Shown here: in pieces, positions 47,941-59,862 of the stretch
Layout: each line of letters opens with the position of its first letter
How positions within the stretch are numbered: the first letter of the stretch is position 1
Origin: Montifringilla adamsi
Taxonomy: Eukaryota; Chordata; Aves; Passeriformes; Passeridae
DNA: 64,000 bases
Assembly: GCA_017590115.1 (NCBI GenBank)
Contig: JAGGNK010006515.1
Span: 576,646 to 640,645 of the forward strand
Direction: 5' to 3'
The notes under the pieces: generated by a model
What the model was told of the DNA's origin: nothing
Seen by the model: only the letters and a program-made list of their open reading frames with translations
The model's database searches: none
Made by a program: the position numbers and the translations under genes

Positions 47941-49035
47941 ATGAGCGCGCTTGACTTGACTTCCATCCTGGATTTCCTGGAGACGGCCAACTTGACGGAG
48001 ATCAACTGGACGTGCAACAACGGCGAGTGCATCACGGTGGATGCGACAACATGCCCTGGCACGCTCAACAAGAGCGCCCTGCTCTACACCCTGTCCTTCT
48101 TCTACATCTTCATCTTCGTCATAGGCCTGGTGGCCAACTCGGTGGTGGTGTGGGTCAACCTGCAGGCCAAAATGACCGGCTATGAAACCCACCTGTACAT
48201 CTTCAACCTGGCCATCGCCGACCTGTGCGTCGTGATCACCCTGCCTGTGTGGGTCGTCTCGCTCATCCAGCACAACCAGTGGCACATGGGGGAAATCACG
48301 TGCAAGATAACTCACCTGATATTTTCCATCAACTTGTACAGCAGCATCTTCTTCCTGGCATGCATGAGCGTGGACCGCTACCTCTCGGTCGCCTATTTCA
48401 CCAACTCCAGCAGCCGCAAGAAGAAGATCATCCGCCGCTGCATCTGCATCCTGGTGTGGCTCCTGGCCTTCTCCGCCTCCCTCCCGGACACCTATTACCT
48501 CAAGACGGTCTCTTCCAACAACGAGACCTACTGCAGGCCCATTTACCCCGAAGAGAGCTTCAAGGAGTGGTTGATTGGCATGGAGCTCATCTCCGTGGTG
48601 CTGGGCTTCCTCATCCCCTTTCCCATCATTGCCGTGTTTTATTTCCTCCTGGCCAAGAGCATCTCCACCTCCAGCGACCAGGAGCGGAAGAGCAACGGGA
48701 AGATCATCTTCTCCTATGTTGTGGTGTTCCTGGTGTGCTGGCTGCCCTACCACGTGGCCGTCCTGCTGGACATCTTCTACAGCCTTCATTTCATCCCCTT
48801 CAGCTGCCAGATGGAGAACTTCCTCTACGCCACCCTCCACATCACTCAGTGTTTCTCCCTAGTCCACTGCTGCGTCAACCCCATCCTGTACAGCTTCATC
48901 AACCGCAACTACAGATACGAGCTCATGAAAGCCTTTATTTTCAAGTACTCTGCCAAAACTGGCCTCACTAAACTCATCGACGCCTCCAGAGTGTCAGAAG
49001 CAGAATACTCAGCTCTGGAGCAAAATGCCAAATGA
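47941..49035 (+). CDS. ACKR3: Atypical chemokine receptor 3 (CXCR7), complete single-exon coding region
   Basis: Seven-transmembrane receptor of 364 residues (human 362) at the plasma membrane and in endosomes. The family binds and scavenges CXCL12 and CXCL11 and signals through beta-arrestin rather than G proteins. Visible: N-glycosylation sequons at N17, N22, N43 and N194; TM1 about 46-71, TM2 83-107, TM3 118-144, TM4 164-184, TM5 210-238, TM6 254-280, TM7 293-320; TM2 aspartate D94; C121 (TM3) with C198 (loop 2) for the conserved disulfide; DRYLSV at 145-150 in place of the DRYLAIV of signalling chemokine receptors; CWLPYH at 266-271; NPxxY at 313-317; a Ser/Thr-containing tail ending at K364. 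The ATG has A at -3 and lies 27 nt after a splice acceptor, as in other ACKR3 genes. Relative to human as I recall it, the N-terminus is four residues longer and loop 2 two shorter. The frame is intact. Identification is by recognition of the protein; function is from family knowledge. Confidence 0.98.
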   Translation: MSALDLTSILDFLETANLTEINWTCNNGECITVDATTCPGTLNKSALLYTLSFFYIFIFVIGLVANSVVVWVNLQAKMTGYETHLYIFNLAIADLCVVITLPVWVVSLIQHNQWHMGEITCKITHLIFSINLYSSIFFLACMSVDRYLSVAYFTNSSSRKKKIIRRCICILVWLLAFSASLPDTYYLKTVSSNNETYCRPIYPEESFKEWLIGMELISVVLGFLIPFPIIAVFYFLLAKSISTSSDQERKSNGKIIFSYVVVFLVCWLPYHVAVLLDIFYSLHFIPFSCQMENFLYATLHITQCFSLVHCCVNPILYSFINRNYRYELMKAFIFKYSAKTGLTKLIDASRVSEAEYSALEQNAK

Positions 49036-49870
49036 CTGCAACCCCAGAAAGAAACTTTCTTGACTCTCTGACCTGATGTGGTGTTTTTTTATGTGTGTTA
49101 CGGTTTTTTTGTTTTTTTTTTTTTTTTACCCCTTTCCTTTCAATGTGCTTGTTACGAACGCGGCGTGAATTCCAGCCTACAGAAGAGAGAGGACAAAGTG
49201 TAATTTAAGAGTAGGATCAGTTGCAAAGTGGAAGTGGTACCAAAATGAAAACCTTTTCTCCTCCTAGCCCAGTGTGGACTCCTCAACAACGCTATGCAAA
49301 TGGAAATTACTTCCTAGCAGACAAAGCCATTGTGTACCATAGATAACATGGATAAGCTTGTCCTTCCACGTCTTGATTCCCTCTTGTCTCCTTGTGTATG
49401 TTTATATATATAGTGTGTTGTATTTAAAAGCTCGAGACTTTATTTTCTGCCTCTTGGTGTACCTTATACAAGTGTATTTGAAAGTTAAATATATTTTTAT
49501 CATGTATTTGAAGTATATTGCTGATGAGTGTATCCAGAGTGCTGTAGTCTGAGTGTTAGGTGGCCGTTTGGCTCCAAGAGGATGCTGATAAATAGGATGG
49601 AAATGATCTCTTGGGAGCATCCTCCCTGGCTGGCACACTTTATGGACCATGGCTTTATGTGGTGTCACACCCACATGCTGGAGCATGAAATATATGTAGT
49701 GTAATATAGCTGCCATCATGTTAAAATTAACAGTATTGTCAGAGTCCTTAACTCCTACACCCCTGCTTCACCAGGCTGTATCCTCCTGCACAGAGTGAGT
49801 GATCTTACTGCTGAGAGTTGTCTCTATTTGTAAGTTATTTTTGTAAAATAAAGATCTGAGAAAAAGAAAA
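49036..49870 (+). other. ACKR3: ACKR3 3' UTR
   Basis: About 0.83 kb between the stop codon and the predicted cleavage site. It holds a T-rich run (49084-49128) and an AT-rich part (about 49390-49520) with repeated TATATA and TATTT words that could affect mRNA stability. No CR1 insertion is seen. The end is set by the AATAAA at 49847-49852 followed by an A-rich stretch and then a GT-rich stretch (about 49876-49900), the usual order around a cleavage site. Confidence 0.8.
49847..49852 (+). terminator. ACKR3: Polyadenylation signal AATAAA of ACKR3
   Basis: Canonical hexamer in GTAAAATAAAGATC, with an A-rich stretch 8-25 bases downstream and a GT-rich element after that. I see no other canonical hexamer between the stop codon and this point. 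Confidence 0.85.
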
Positions 49871-51961
49871 CAAAACCTGTGCCTACCAGTGGTTTGACTT
49901 CTCCTCAGGCTAGCCTTCTCCTCAGGTAAAAAAAAAAAAAAAAAGCCAAAAATGGAGGAATCTCAAGGCCACCCTCTGTCCTTTGGTGCAGGAGCAGACA
50001 GGTCAGTCAGAGTTTTCCTGGTGTTTGGTGGCCAGAAAGAACTGATGGGGGAATGGGAGATGGCACTGGAGCATGGTGAGCAGGGAAGGGGTGGGAGGAG
50101 TGGGTCTGTGCTGGTGGGGAAGGTAAAAGTGATGGATTTATGAGGTAAAAGCTGCTAGGACTGATGAAAAGCTGTGTTTGTAGCTTGGAAATAAATATGG
50201 GGAAGGAAAATACGGAAGTGTGCAGATGGAGCGGATATTTGGACTAATCCAGGTTCAGCCCTCTGTGGTTTTTGCTGGCTGTGGAATTGGGGGTTAGCAG
50301 TCCTGACAGCACTAAATCCCTTTTTATCTCTTCTTCCTTTTGTTGTGGATTTGCAGTCCTGTAGCGTCCGAGTGGGGCAGGATCCAGGCGCTGTGGGATG
50401 CCTCAAGTGGAGCTCTAAGCCAGCAAAGCACTTGAATCCTGGTGGTGTTCACCTCAGGACAAGGTATTTAATGTCAAATCAGTGATGTCTCCCAGCCGTG
50501 TTTGCTGCTCCAGGGCAGCGCTACACTTAAATTCCTGTTCAATCCAAGCGTGCCCTCATCCCTCTGCCATCCAGCAGCCAAACAATCTGGGAATGACTCT
50601 ATTTCGTTTCTCTCTACACGTTCCATTACTGCCTCCTCAAAGGTCATCCTGTAGAAACAGATGTTAAGCCTGCCATCCTCTCCTTGTACTGGTGTTTCTA
50701 AAAAAACACCAGTCCATTCCCAAATGGGGAGAAATCCCAAAAGAAAAAGGATTTCTGGTTGCAGGGAAGCTGTCAGGATGGAGTGCAGGCGTAGCTTTTT
50801 GTGCTGATGCTTCTTGTACACTGTGGGTATTTTGTGTTTCCTGTTAACCTTAAGCTGCTGCTGAGCTGCAAGGAAAGTTCTCCCTTGTGCTGACACTTGA
50901 AATGGGTTAATGCTGAGAAATTAATCCTCTGCTTTAGCTGGGAATTGCTTCCCTTCCCTCAGCATCTCTCTGTGCAGCTGTGTGTCCTCCCCAAAGGTGC
51001 TGGATACAGCTCTGGCATCCTGCTCCTGTCTCCCTGCAGGGTGTTTTTCATTTTAGAGCAGCAGAACTGTTTCAGTTCAGGTTCCCTCTCAGGCAGTGGG
51101 TTGGTCTCACGTGGTGCTGTAGCTTTACATTGGCAGAAACTCGCAGAATTTTTTTTTCTTTCCCTCTGCAGTTTGGTATTCACAGAGCGGCGTCAGCCCT
51201 GCGCAGAGCCCGGGTGGTGCTGAGTGTTGGGGAGATCCTGCAGACCTGCTGCTTAAACCACACTGATAAAGTCTCCAGGCCTCTTCCTCGGGGAGGTGAA
51301 TCGTGGTGTGATGGTGCCTTTTCCAAAAGCAGGGTCAGACAGGGAGCAGGGAAAGGTCAGGACCATGACCCTTGCTGTCAATACTGTGCACACATGGATC
51401 CTTTCCAGCTCCTTGATGGGAAAACCTGGAGCTGAGGATTCACCTTGTCTCTTGAAAGGACAAGCGGAGCTGGGAGGCAGCAGTTTGGGAAGTGGGAACC
51501 TTCCAATCCTCTCTCCAAATCCTCCCCAGGGATTGGCACTGCTGAGTGGCCCTGAGGTGGCCATGACTCTGTGGGAAGGGAGGTAGTGGGCAGAGGATGG
51601 GAAATGGGTGGAGGGCAGAACAGTGCAGAGGGACAGAAGGGATGGAGTTTGTAATTGTGTATTTCTCATTAGGACTTTGGTTTCATGTTAAAAATTCTCA
51701 AAAATCAAACTGGCAGGAGTGTAATAGCTAAAAACTTGTCTGTGTTCTAGGAAGCTTTTCTCTTGTGTGACACAATACCTCAGCTGGTGTTTGCACTGAG
51801 ACCAAAGTGTGGGTCTGGACTCCCTGGAGACTGAAATGAGGGAATTTATCAGCAGATAGCAGGTGAGTGAAAATAGGTGTCTTCTGTGATGTGACTGTGA
51901 CTTAGAGTGGTTGATGTGACAGCTGCTGTCACTTTGTTTGGCCAAACATCCCGAGCCTGGA
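49871..51961. other. Intergenic, downstream of ACKR3
   Basis: Begins after the predicted ACKR3 cleavage site and includes an A-run (about 49927-49944). No exon recognised; the next gene expected from vertebrate synteny (COPS8) is not visible. Confidence 0.55.
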
Positions 51962-52182
51962 ACTTGGGGTGTTCAGGAAGAATTTCTTCATGGAAAGGTT
52001 GCTGAGCATTGGAAGGGGCTACCCAGGGGAGTGATGGAGTCCCCATCCCTGGAGGTGTTCAAGGAAAGACTGGATGTGGCACTTGGTGCTCTGGGCTGGG
52101 TGACAAGGTGAGGATTAATCACAGGTTGGTCTTTGTTTGAAAAGACCTCCCAGACCATCAACATGACTCTGTGATTCTGTTT
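51962..52182 (+). mobile_element. CR1 LINE, 3' end fragment
   Basis: AAGAATTTCTTCATGGAAAGG, ATGGAGTCCCCATCCCTGG, GGATGTGGCACTTGGTGCTC, then a terminal CATGACTCTGTGATTCTG. Confidence 0.9.
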
Positions 52183-54849
52183 TATGAAGGGTCCCTGCTG
52201 TGGCTTGCTGTGCCTGGGGATCTCCCTTCCTCCTCTGACAGCTACAGTTGTCCATGAGGATTCAGATCTTACCTTTTCCAGGAGGTCAATTTTCCTGTGT
52301 TAAGGCTTGGCTGGAAAAATGAGCACAAATCAAACATAATCCATAACCTGGAGCGAGTCCTCCTGCTTAACTCTTGGGCTTTCTGGTAAAGCATCTCCAC
52401 GTGCCTCGGAGGCAGGCGTTGAGCAAATAAAAATACATCTGCTCCGTGAGAAAGGCTTTATTTCTCTTCTTCCACAGAAAGTGCAGTGCTGCTTTATTGT
52501 TCCTTAAACACAGCTTTCCTTTTATGAGCCATAAATGATGTTCAGGTGTAGCACAGTGACTTTAAATCAGCTCCTCTGGCATTATGCAGATAATGTACTG
52601 CAAGAAACACCCAACTGGCCCCTTTCTCCTTGTGCTAATTCATGGTTTCAGCACTGCTGACTTTAGGTACTCTCCTTTCACGAGTTCACTGAGCATAAAA
52701 GCCAGTTAAAATTCCTAAGAAGCAAGAAATAACTCAGCTGTGAGCAATATTGAAGCACGTGGGGGCGGGGGCAGCGCTGCCAAAGCCCAGCTCTAATTCT
52801 CTTTCTGAGAGTTTCTCCATGACAGGAGTGGAGCTGGTACTTTAAGAAGTGAAGGGGTGTGGGGCTGGGGATGTGATGGGGATGGGTTTTGGTGGGGAAA
52901 TTGGTGTGTGCAGAGCCCAGGGTTTGTTTTTAGCCTCCCTGCTCCATTAGGATGTGTGGCTGAAGAGCATCTGAGCCAGAGTCTGCTCCGACTTACACCC
53001 CGGATTTACAGTAGGATAATGCTGCCCATTTAAAAGGAGCTCTCTGGGATTTATAGGGCTTTTTATAAGCAGGATCAGGAATTTCAGCCATAATCCTGTG
53101 CAAATGTATGGGTGTGAGTGGCGACGTGTGCATCTGCATGGCTAATGCAGAGTAATACCCACATCAGCCAGAACTCAGAGATGAAATCACAGCAGCACAG
53201 CAGAGGATAACCATGGCAGTTTGCTCTCACAAAAGTACTTGCATTACAGGGTTATAATGAGATTCAAACCAGGCTCCCAGAGATCCTGGCATGGATAAGC
53301 CAGCTGTAAGTCTAAAACCTGACTCTTCAACATCCACTGTCATGAGAAAAATCAGCCTCCTTCCACTTTGGTAGTTGCTGTTTGAAAGCAATTATTTTTT
53401 TTATTTTTTTTTCATAGAAGTCTTGATTGATTTGTTTTTATTATGTGAAATACATGCAAGGCCTTAGCTGCAGGAAATGCTGTAACTTCATGGTGCCAAG
53501 GAGACACCAACATCCCAGTGATGTGAATCCAGGGAGACCCCTCAATACTAAAATACTGAGCAGGAATGAGCATCAGAGTAAGGCTTTTTGGGGTTTTTAA
53601 CTTACTAAAAAGGTACAAGAAAGCACTGGGAAACCAACCAGACCCTCTGCAGATGATGCTTCTTGTCATCCTCTGGTTTGAAGCCAACTCTGATGATGGA
53701 TGGTGCCTCTTGCCTTTAGGTTAAGGGGGAAAAAAAACCCCAAGCCCCTCTCGTGTTTGCTGTCTGTACAGTGCTATTTCCAGACTAAAGAAAAAGAGTT
53801 AAATTACATTTTAGCAGAACAATACTGACAACAGCAAAGGTCAGGAAACTCTTACATAAGGTCACCCTATCGATTGCAGCAGTGAAAGGAGAGACATCAA
53901 ATACTTGGCCGTGAAAGGCTGAAAAGCAGTAAATTCAGCATGAGATATTGAAACCCAAGCCTCTTTCATATGTGGCAGAGCCTCTGACATAGCAGGTTTA
54001 CTGTTCAAGCTGAGATATGTTGCCTTGCCAACATATATTCTGAGTTACCCAAGCAGATTTAATGTTTTTGCAGTGGTGACTTTTCCCTTTTTTTTTTTTT
54101 TTTTTTTTTTTGGGGGGTGGGGGGTGATGGAGGGGAGGAACGCTTTTCTTTCTCTTTTCAAAAAAGCAAAAAATTGTTGCAGAAGATTTCAAACCTACCT
54201 AGGAAATGACCTTAATCAATTTAGTTCCACCGATGAGTATGAAAACTCAGATCCTTCTTTTTGCTTTCTCTGAACATTGTCTTGCCCGCATTGAGCGGAG
54301 TGACCGAGTCACAGCTTGAGAGAAAAGTGTGTTTTGTTTGTTGTTTTGTTGTGGGCTTTTTTTTATCCATCCAAGTGGCAGCTCTGTTTTGTCCGAAAGG
54401 ATTGACGTGACTGACAAGTATTTTGAATTTCTAAGCTCTGAGGTCTCCCAATGCATGAAAAGCGAATGACACACACATAAAAATGTAAATCTTTGGAAAA
54501 CAAGCACCAACTACACACAAAAAACATAACAATTCTGCAAAAGGGTGACAGACGCTGCATTCATTCTGGAGTTTTTTTTTTCTCCTCCCTTTTTCTTTTT
54601 TATAAGCCAGTGTTTCTGGGCCACCTACAGGCACATTTGTGTCTCCTGCAGTGGGGAGTTGGGATGCACAATAAGGCAAAGTCATGGTTGTGCCTCAGGG
54701 TGGGTCTTGCTGCAGCTCCCATCATTACCAGCTTGCCAGGATCCGTTCCCATCAGCTCCGTGTCCATCGGGGTCACTCCCTGGATCTTCATCCAGCAGGC
54801 ACACCACATCCAAAGTCCTCATTCATCATCTGGGGCCTCAGCTGTGGGA
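52183..54849. other. Intergenic, no gene seen
   Basis: Contains a T-run of about 23 (54089-54111) and a repeat-free block at 52.5-53.2 kb that could be regulatory. No gene recognised. Confidence 0.5.
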
Positions 54850-55085
54850 GTCCCAGGGGAGTGAAGTCACTGGGCAGGGCTGTGCCTCCCACCCTGGGCA
54901 TCCCTGGGAGCATTGTCCAAATCCTTCTGGAGCTCTGGCAGCCTCGGGGCTGTGCCCATTCCCTGGGGAGCCTGGGCAGTGCCCAGCACCCTCTGGGGGC
55001 AGAACCTTTCCCTGAGCTCCAGCCTGAGCCTGCCCTGACACAGCTCCAGCCATTCCCTCCTGTCACTGGTCACCACAGGGGTGTG
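54850..55085 (-). mobile_element. CR1 LINE, interior of the 3' region (antisense)
   Basis: CAGTGCCCAGCACCCTCTGG, GGCAGAACCTTTCCCTGAGC, CTGACACAGCTCCAGCC and CCTGTCACTGGTCACCACAG match antisense CR1. The extreme 3' terminus is missing. The left boundary is uncertain. Confidence 0.75.
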
Positions 55086-57010
55086 AGAGGGAAGGAAAGG
55101 CACATTTCTGGTCTCCAAAGCAGCAAGCTGGCTTCTCCCTGCTTCTAGGCGTCCCATCACAACCTTGTTGTCACTCACTGTCCTGGGCAAAGACTGTTCA
55201 GCTCAGGGTTACCCATGATAACCACATGGAGTTATTCCAGAGAGTATTTTAATCAATTTTGCCTCCTGGTAACATATCTGAGACCAGACCACCTGAATGC
55301 AGGATGTGACTCCACAGAGCAGCCCAGGAGCCCTCTGTGGCATGGCCCTGCTCCCTCCTGGCTCTCTTTTCCCTTTTGGCAGGACCAAAGGTGTGGGAAT
55401 GCTGCACTGTGTGGAGGAGGCTGGGCCCTTGATGACACAATCTGGAGCTCTTGTCCCCAGCTCAGCCCCCCTGTTCCAGGGCTGGTTGGAATCTCAAGGT
55501 CATGTCTTTGGTGGGTGGCAGTTTCATAAAGAGGAGTGGTGGTGGGGAGAGAGGTTTTCTTCCCATTTCCCTTCCTGTCTGGCCTGGTGAATGCCACGTT
55601 TTGGTTGAGGGGTTTGAGAGTGCAAGGGAAGCAGTGGGTTGGAAAGGCCAATCCCACAGCTTCCCCTCAGTTCAGCTCCAGTGCTTCCTCATGGCTGCTT
55701 TATGGGAAGTTGGCTGGCACAGGAGAATCCATACCTTCCCTTTGTACTCCATCCATAAAACACCAGAGTGTTTTGGATTCCTGCTTCCAGGAGAGAATAG
55801 CCCTCATTGTACTGCTGGAGACTAAAACAGGAGAGGGAGAGGGGCACACTTCCCCACTCAGGCTTTGGCTCCCTTGGCTGAGAGGCAGCTTCGCTCACCC
55901 ACATTTGATTTTTGGCATTATTCGAGGCTTTCTAAACCTTGCCTGAGTTGTGGAGCAAATGCCAGGCATTCTTTGCTCAATCTAATTATGGGATGAGGGT
56001 GATGGAGCCTAGGAGATCCCTGGGGAAGGATGGAAAGTGGATTTTTCCATCAGCAGCCCTGGTAGTTTGCTGTCTTTCCTGGGCACCATCTCAGCTCCTT
56101 TGCACCTGGTGATCTCTTGGCCCTGCTTCTGCCAAAGATACTTCAGGATGAAAGCCTGGATTTCAGGTTGGAAACTCCCAGACAGGTGAACACCCTGTGT
56201 GTCTGAGAGGGATGATTGCTTGGCTTAGCCCCTGGAAGTCTGGATGCAAACCTGAAGTGCATTAAACCTTCTCCAAGAGTGTGGAGTGGGGGGTGTTCAC
56301 ACTTTAGAAAGCTTTCTGAGCTTTCCAGTGCTGCTGCTTCCAGTCAGGCTGGAATCCAGACGTGCAAAGGCTCATGAAAGTGATTAATAAGGAACAAAAA
56401 CCAGACCCTGAGACAGTTTCAGCTCCATGACAGCTCTGAAATGGTGGGCTTACAGCAGTCTTGTGCTTTCCTCAGGTAGGTTTGTTCTTGGAGAGCTGGA
56501 AATCCATTTTTCACTCTGCATTCACTTCCAGGTGCTGTTTGTATAAGAGCAAGGAATGTCTCCAGGTGTAAAATTTCCAGAGTCTGCTGGCATCTGTGTC
56601 TTCCACTCCTTTATGTGGCTGGAAAGTCTGGTCCAGGCAGTCTGGGGAAGTGAAGGGGATTTACTTGCAGGGTGCATAGGTGCCCCTGTACACGTGGCCT
56701 TCTCCCTGAGATTCCCATAGACCTGGTGACAACCTCTTCTCCCTGAAGTCACTGAGAAATTCCCAGACAGCTCTCAGCCTGGATTTCTTCCTAGGAAGTT
56801 TCTTGATTCCCCTCTGCTCTGTGAGACCACAGCTTGTTGCCTGTTGGGAAGGAGAGGTTGTTTCCCATTTGTGCCAAGGAATGTCCAGGCAGGAAAAGAT
56901 GCCTTTGGGGGTGGTACAACACCAAAGATGAACTGCTGTCACACAGACTGTGAAAGGAAGCAATGTACAGCACCAGAAATATTGCTTGGGACCTCACAAA
57001 TCCCTTCTCC
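55086..57010. other. Intergenic, no gene seen
   Basis: Overlapping domain-less open frames on both strands at 55.2-55.9 kb; nothing called. Confidence 0.55.
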
Positions 57011-57170
57011 TTTCCTTTGGGGAGTGACCAACCCTTTCCACTTTCCAAGCAGTTGGTCCATGTTGCTGCAGAGCTAAAGCTGTGTTCTTTCCTTTGGGGA
57101 GTGACCAACCCTTTCCACTTTCCAAGCAGTTGGAATAGGTCCATGTTGCTGCAGAGCTAAAGCTGTGTCA
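57011..57170. repeat. Tandem duplication, two copies of 77 and 83 bp
   Basis: Copies at 57011-57087 and 57088-57170 share TTTCCTTTGGGGAGTGACC, CAAGCAGTTGG and TCCATGTTGCTGCAGAGC. The second has a 6-base insertion (AATAGG). Near identity points to a recent event. Confidence 0.93.
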
Positions 57171-59639
57171 GCTTGCAGGGTGATGGAAAAGGGAACTTTA
57201 AATGAACTGCAGGTTTGTGTTACACATGTTGCACACGCTGTACCTTCCTGCAGGGAGTCCTCACGAGCTGATTTAATCACCTTTTCCCTTCCACTGACAG
57301 CTGGAGTTGTGCATTAGAGGAAGATTATAAAGGAGAACAGTTCAAAACAAGGCTCTGAGGTAACCCATCAACCCATTCCTCGTAGGGGAGGGATGGAGAC
57401 AACTGCTGGGGGAAGAGCAAAGCTGTTGACTGTTTCCAGGACCTGTGGTTCACAGCTAAGGAAGGGTTTTTTCCCCCCTTTGCTGCTCTAAGATATAAAT
57501 TAAGCTGCCCTCTTAACCAGAAACACACAGTTCTGATTTTGAGTCAGTTGAGGTGTTGTTTGAGCTTTATCATAGTGTGCAGCCTCTCTGGGTGCTCCTG
57601 TTCTTCATTTGCAAGGAATGAAGGTGAGAGCTTCAAGAAGCCCACATTGAAATGGAAGGCTGTTTTTAGCAGCAGCATCGGCTTGATAGCCAGCACTGCA
57701 TTCATCAGGATGGATAAAACGGATTTTTCTGGATTGATTTCACTGTTCTCTGCCTCCTGTGCTCTTCTTTCCCTCCTCCTGCAAACCTGAGGCTGGGAAA
57801 ACTCTTTTCCCTGCAATTCCAGGAGCCTTATCTCTGACTTACAGCCAGGAGCAGAGCCCTGTGTCTGGTGCTGCAGGCTCCTGGAATCCAGGAGGGCTGG
57901 AAGGAGCACCAAGCTTTCTGCTCATCTTTCCCAGGTCCTTTCCTGCTGAGGGGCATTCTTCTGGGCCCCCTGATGCAGGTGACAAGGGGTGATGCTTTGT
58001 GAAAGCCATTTTGTAGCTGACAAGTGCCTCAGGCCTCCCTGGTGCACTGGTGGTCCTGCTGCCGGCAGCATGGCTTTTAGGGAGCAGTATCTCCTGTTAG
58101 ATTATCCAGTAGATTTGGGAAAAAGCAGACAAGGCTCTCCTGAGGCTAAAAGCAGGTCTGTTTTTCCCCAGCTGTGTGTCCATGCTGGTTTTTCCAGTGG
58201 TGTACAGATAAAAGCCATGTGCTCCCCAGTGTTCCCAGAGGGATGTGCCTGCTTTGGCAGCCAGCCTGGAGCTGCTGGGCTCCAATTCCTGCTCCCTCTG
58301 CCTGGAAACCCCTGGAGGGGTGGTGCCAGCCCAGGTGGGGGTTCCCATCCACGCCCAGCTGTTCACAAAGATGTGGAGGTCTCTTCTCCTGGCTGGAAGT
58401 GCCTTTTCCTTGTGGCTTCTGAGGGAGAGGTTGCCCACAGCCCCATTCCAACCCGTGTTTGACAGACTGAAGCAGCTTCTTGTGAAACCCCTCCAAGATA
58501 ATTGAAGTCTCTTCTGGTTTTCAGTGCAATCCACTGACTTTTTATTCCTCCACCACCAGCAGCCAGTTGTTTCAGTGCAAGTCTAATACAGGTTAGTCAT
58601 ACATCACGGAATAAAGTTATGGGTTTTTCTCCAGTGCCAGACACTTGGAAGCATCTGCTGAGATAGAGGAGTACCCAGCATGGATAAATCATGTTTAAAA
58701 GGCTTGCAAATTTTAACTGCTTATTAAACTGCTTTATTTTTTCTCGTGTGTATGCTTCCACCTTGGGGGCATCTCCCCAGCTGGCTGGCAGTGAAAACCC
58801 AGCCCCAAGGATGCTCTGCTAGAAAGGCAAGAAAGTAGTGGGAATGTTCTGAATTCAGTTTTATACCTCATTTACTAGGGATTGCCTTTAAAAGCTGATT
58901 CTTCAGCTAAAAAAAAAAAAAATAGGTTTCCTTTGCTCACTTGGCAAAGGAAATATTTTGTGCAGGGTTCTTGTCAGAGCATCTGCTCCCTTTGTTTAAA
59001 ACCCAGCTTTAGTACAGCATATTACTGATCTAGTAATTCCCTGCTCCTCCTAAAAATAGGATAGGATGTCCTCTCAGCTCCAAACACTTTGCTTGTTGGG
59101 ATGGGAGATTTCCAGCTGAGGTGTCTGCCTTGGACCAAGTTCTTCTGGAGAAACACCAGCTCAGAGTGGGACAGCCCCTCCTGAGAATACAGTTATGAAA
59201 AAACAAATAATTTTCCATGCTGAAGCAAGCCTGGTTCTTGTGGAAAGGCAAAGGGGAAAGAAGAGAGGCTGTATTAGAGCTTTCCACTCAATTCCCTGAA
59301 TATGCCTCTACCTGGGTCATGTTTGATCTTTCCTCTGAGCTGTCCTTAGTTTGTACAAGCCTGAGGGCTTTGGTCACAAGGAGATGGGTAGCCTGTCCTT
59401 GGGGGAACTTTATCTTCATTTGGTGGCTTCCAGTGAGATGAAAAGGGGCACTGAAATGGCTGGAAACATGAAGAGTTTGTAGTTCATGCTTTCATCAAAT
59501 TTAAGACCATCTTTAATATAATTTCTTTACTTTTTAAAGACAAACCATATACCCAAATGAAAGAAATTACATGGTTTCCAGAACATGTTAAAATTTGGGT
59601 GAATTAATCACAGTGGGGTGCCACCAAAACCATCATCAA
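57171..59639. other. Intergenic, no gene seen
   Basis: Open frames up to 157 codons (57989-58462) overlap antisense frames of similar length and carry no recognisable domain. Short A-run near 58910. Confidence 0.55.
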
Positions 59640-59862
59640 GTTTTGTCTCCAGTTCTGGGCCCCTCACCAGAAGGACCTTGAGAGGCTGGAGCATGTCCAG
59701 GGAATGGAGCTGGGAAGGGAAGCTGCCCAGGGAGGTTTGGAGTCTCCATCCCTGGAGGTGTCCAAGGAGCGCCTGGAGGTGGCACTCAGTGCTCTGGGCT
59801 GGGTGACAGCCAAAGGTTGGACTCGGTGACCTTGGAGATCTTCTCCAACCTAATCCTGTGAT
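59640..59862 (+). mobile_element. CR1 LINE, internally deleted 3' fragment
   Basis: Starts with CAGTTCTGGGCCCCTCACC and GGACCTTGAGAGGCTGGAGC, then jumps at about 59710 directly to the GGAAGCTGCCCAGGGAGG segment that normally lies a few hundred bases later. It ends with the GGTTGGACTCGGTGACC and CCAACCTAATCCTGTGATC terminus. Confidence 0.88.

Noticed and set aside
47893..48840. 315-codon minus-strand open frame across ACKR3, and a 248-codon + strand frame at 48225-48971
   Set aside because: Both are shadows of the ACKR3 coding region caused by its strong G/C preference at third codon positions; the receptor frame is unmistakable.
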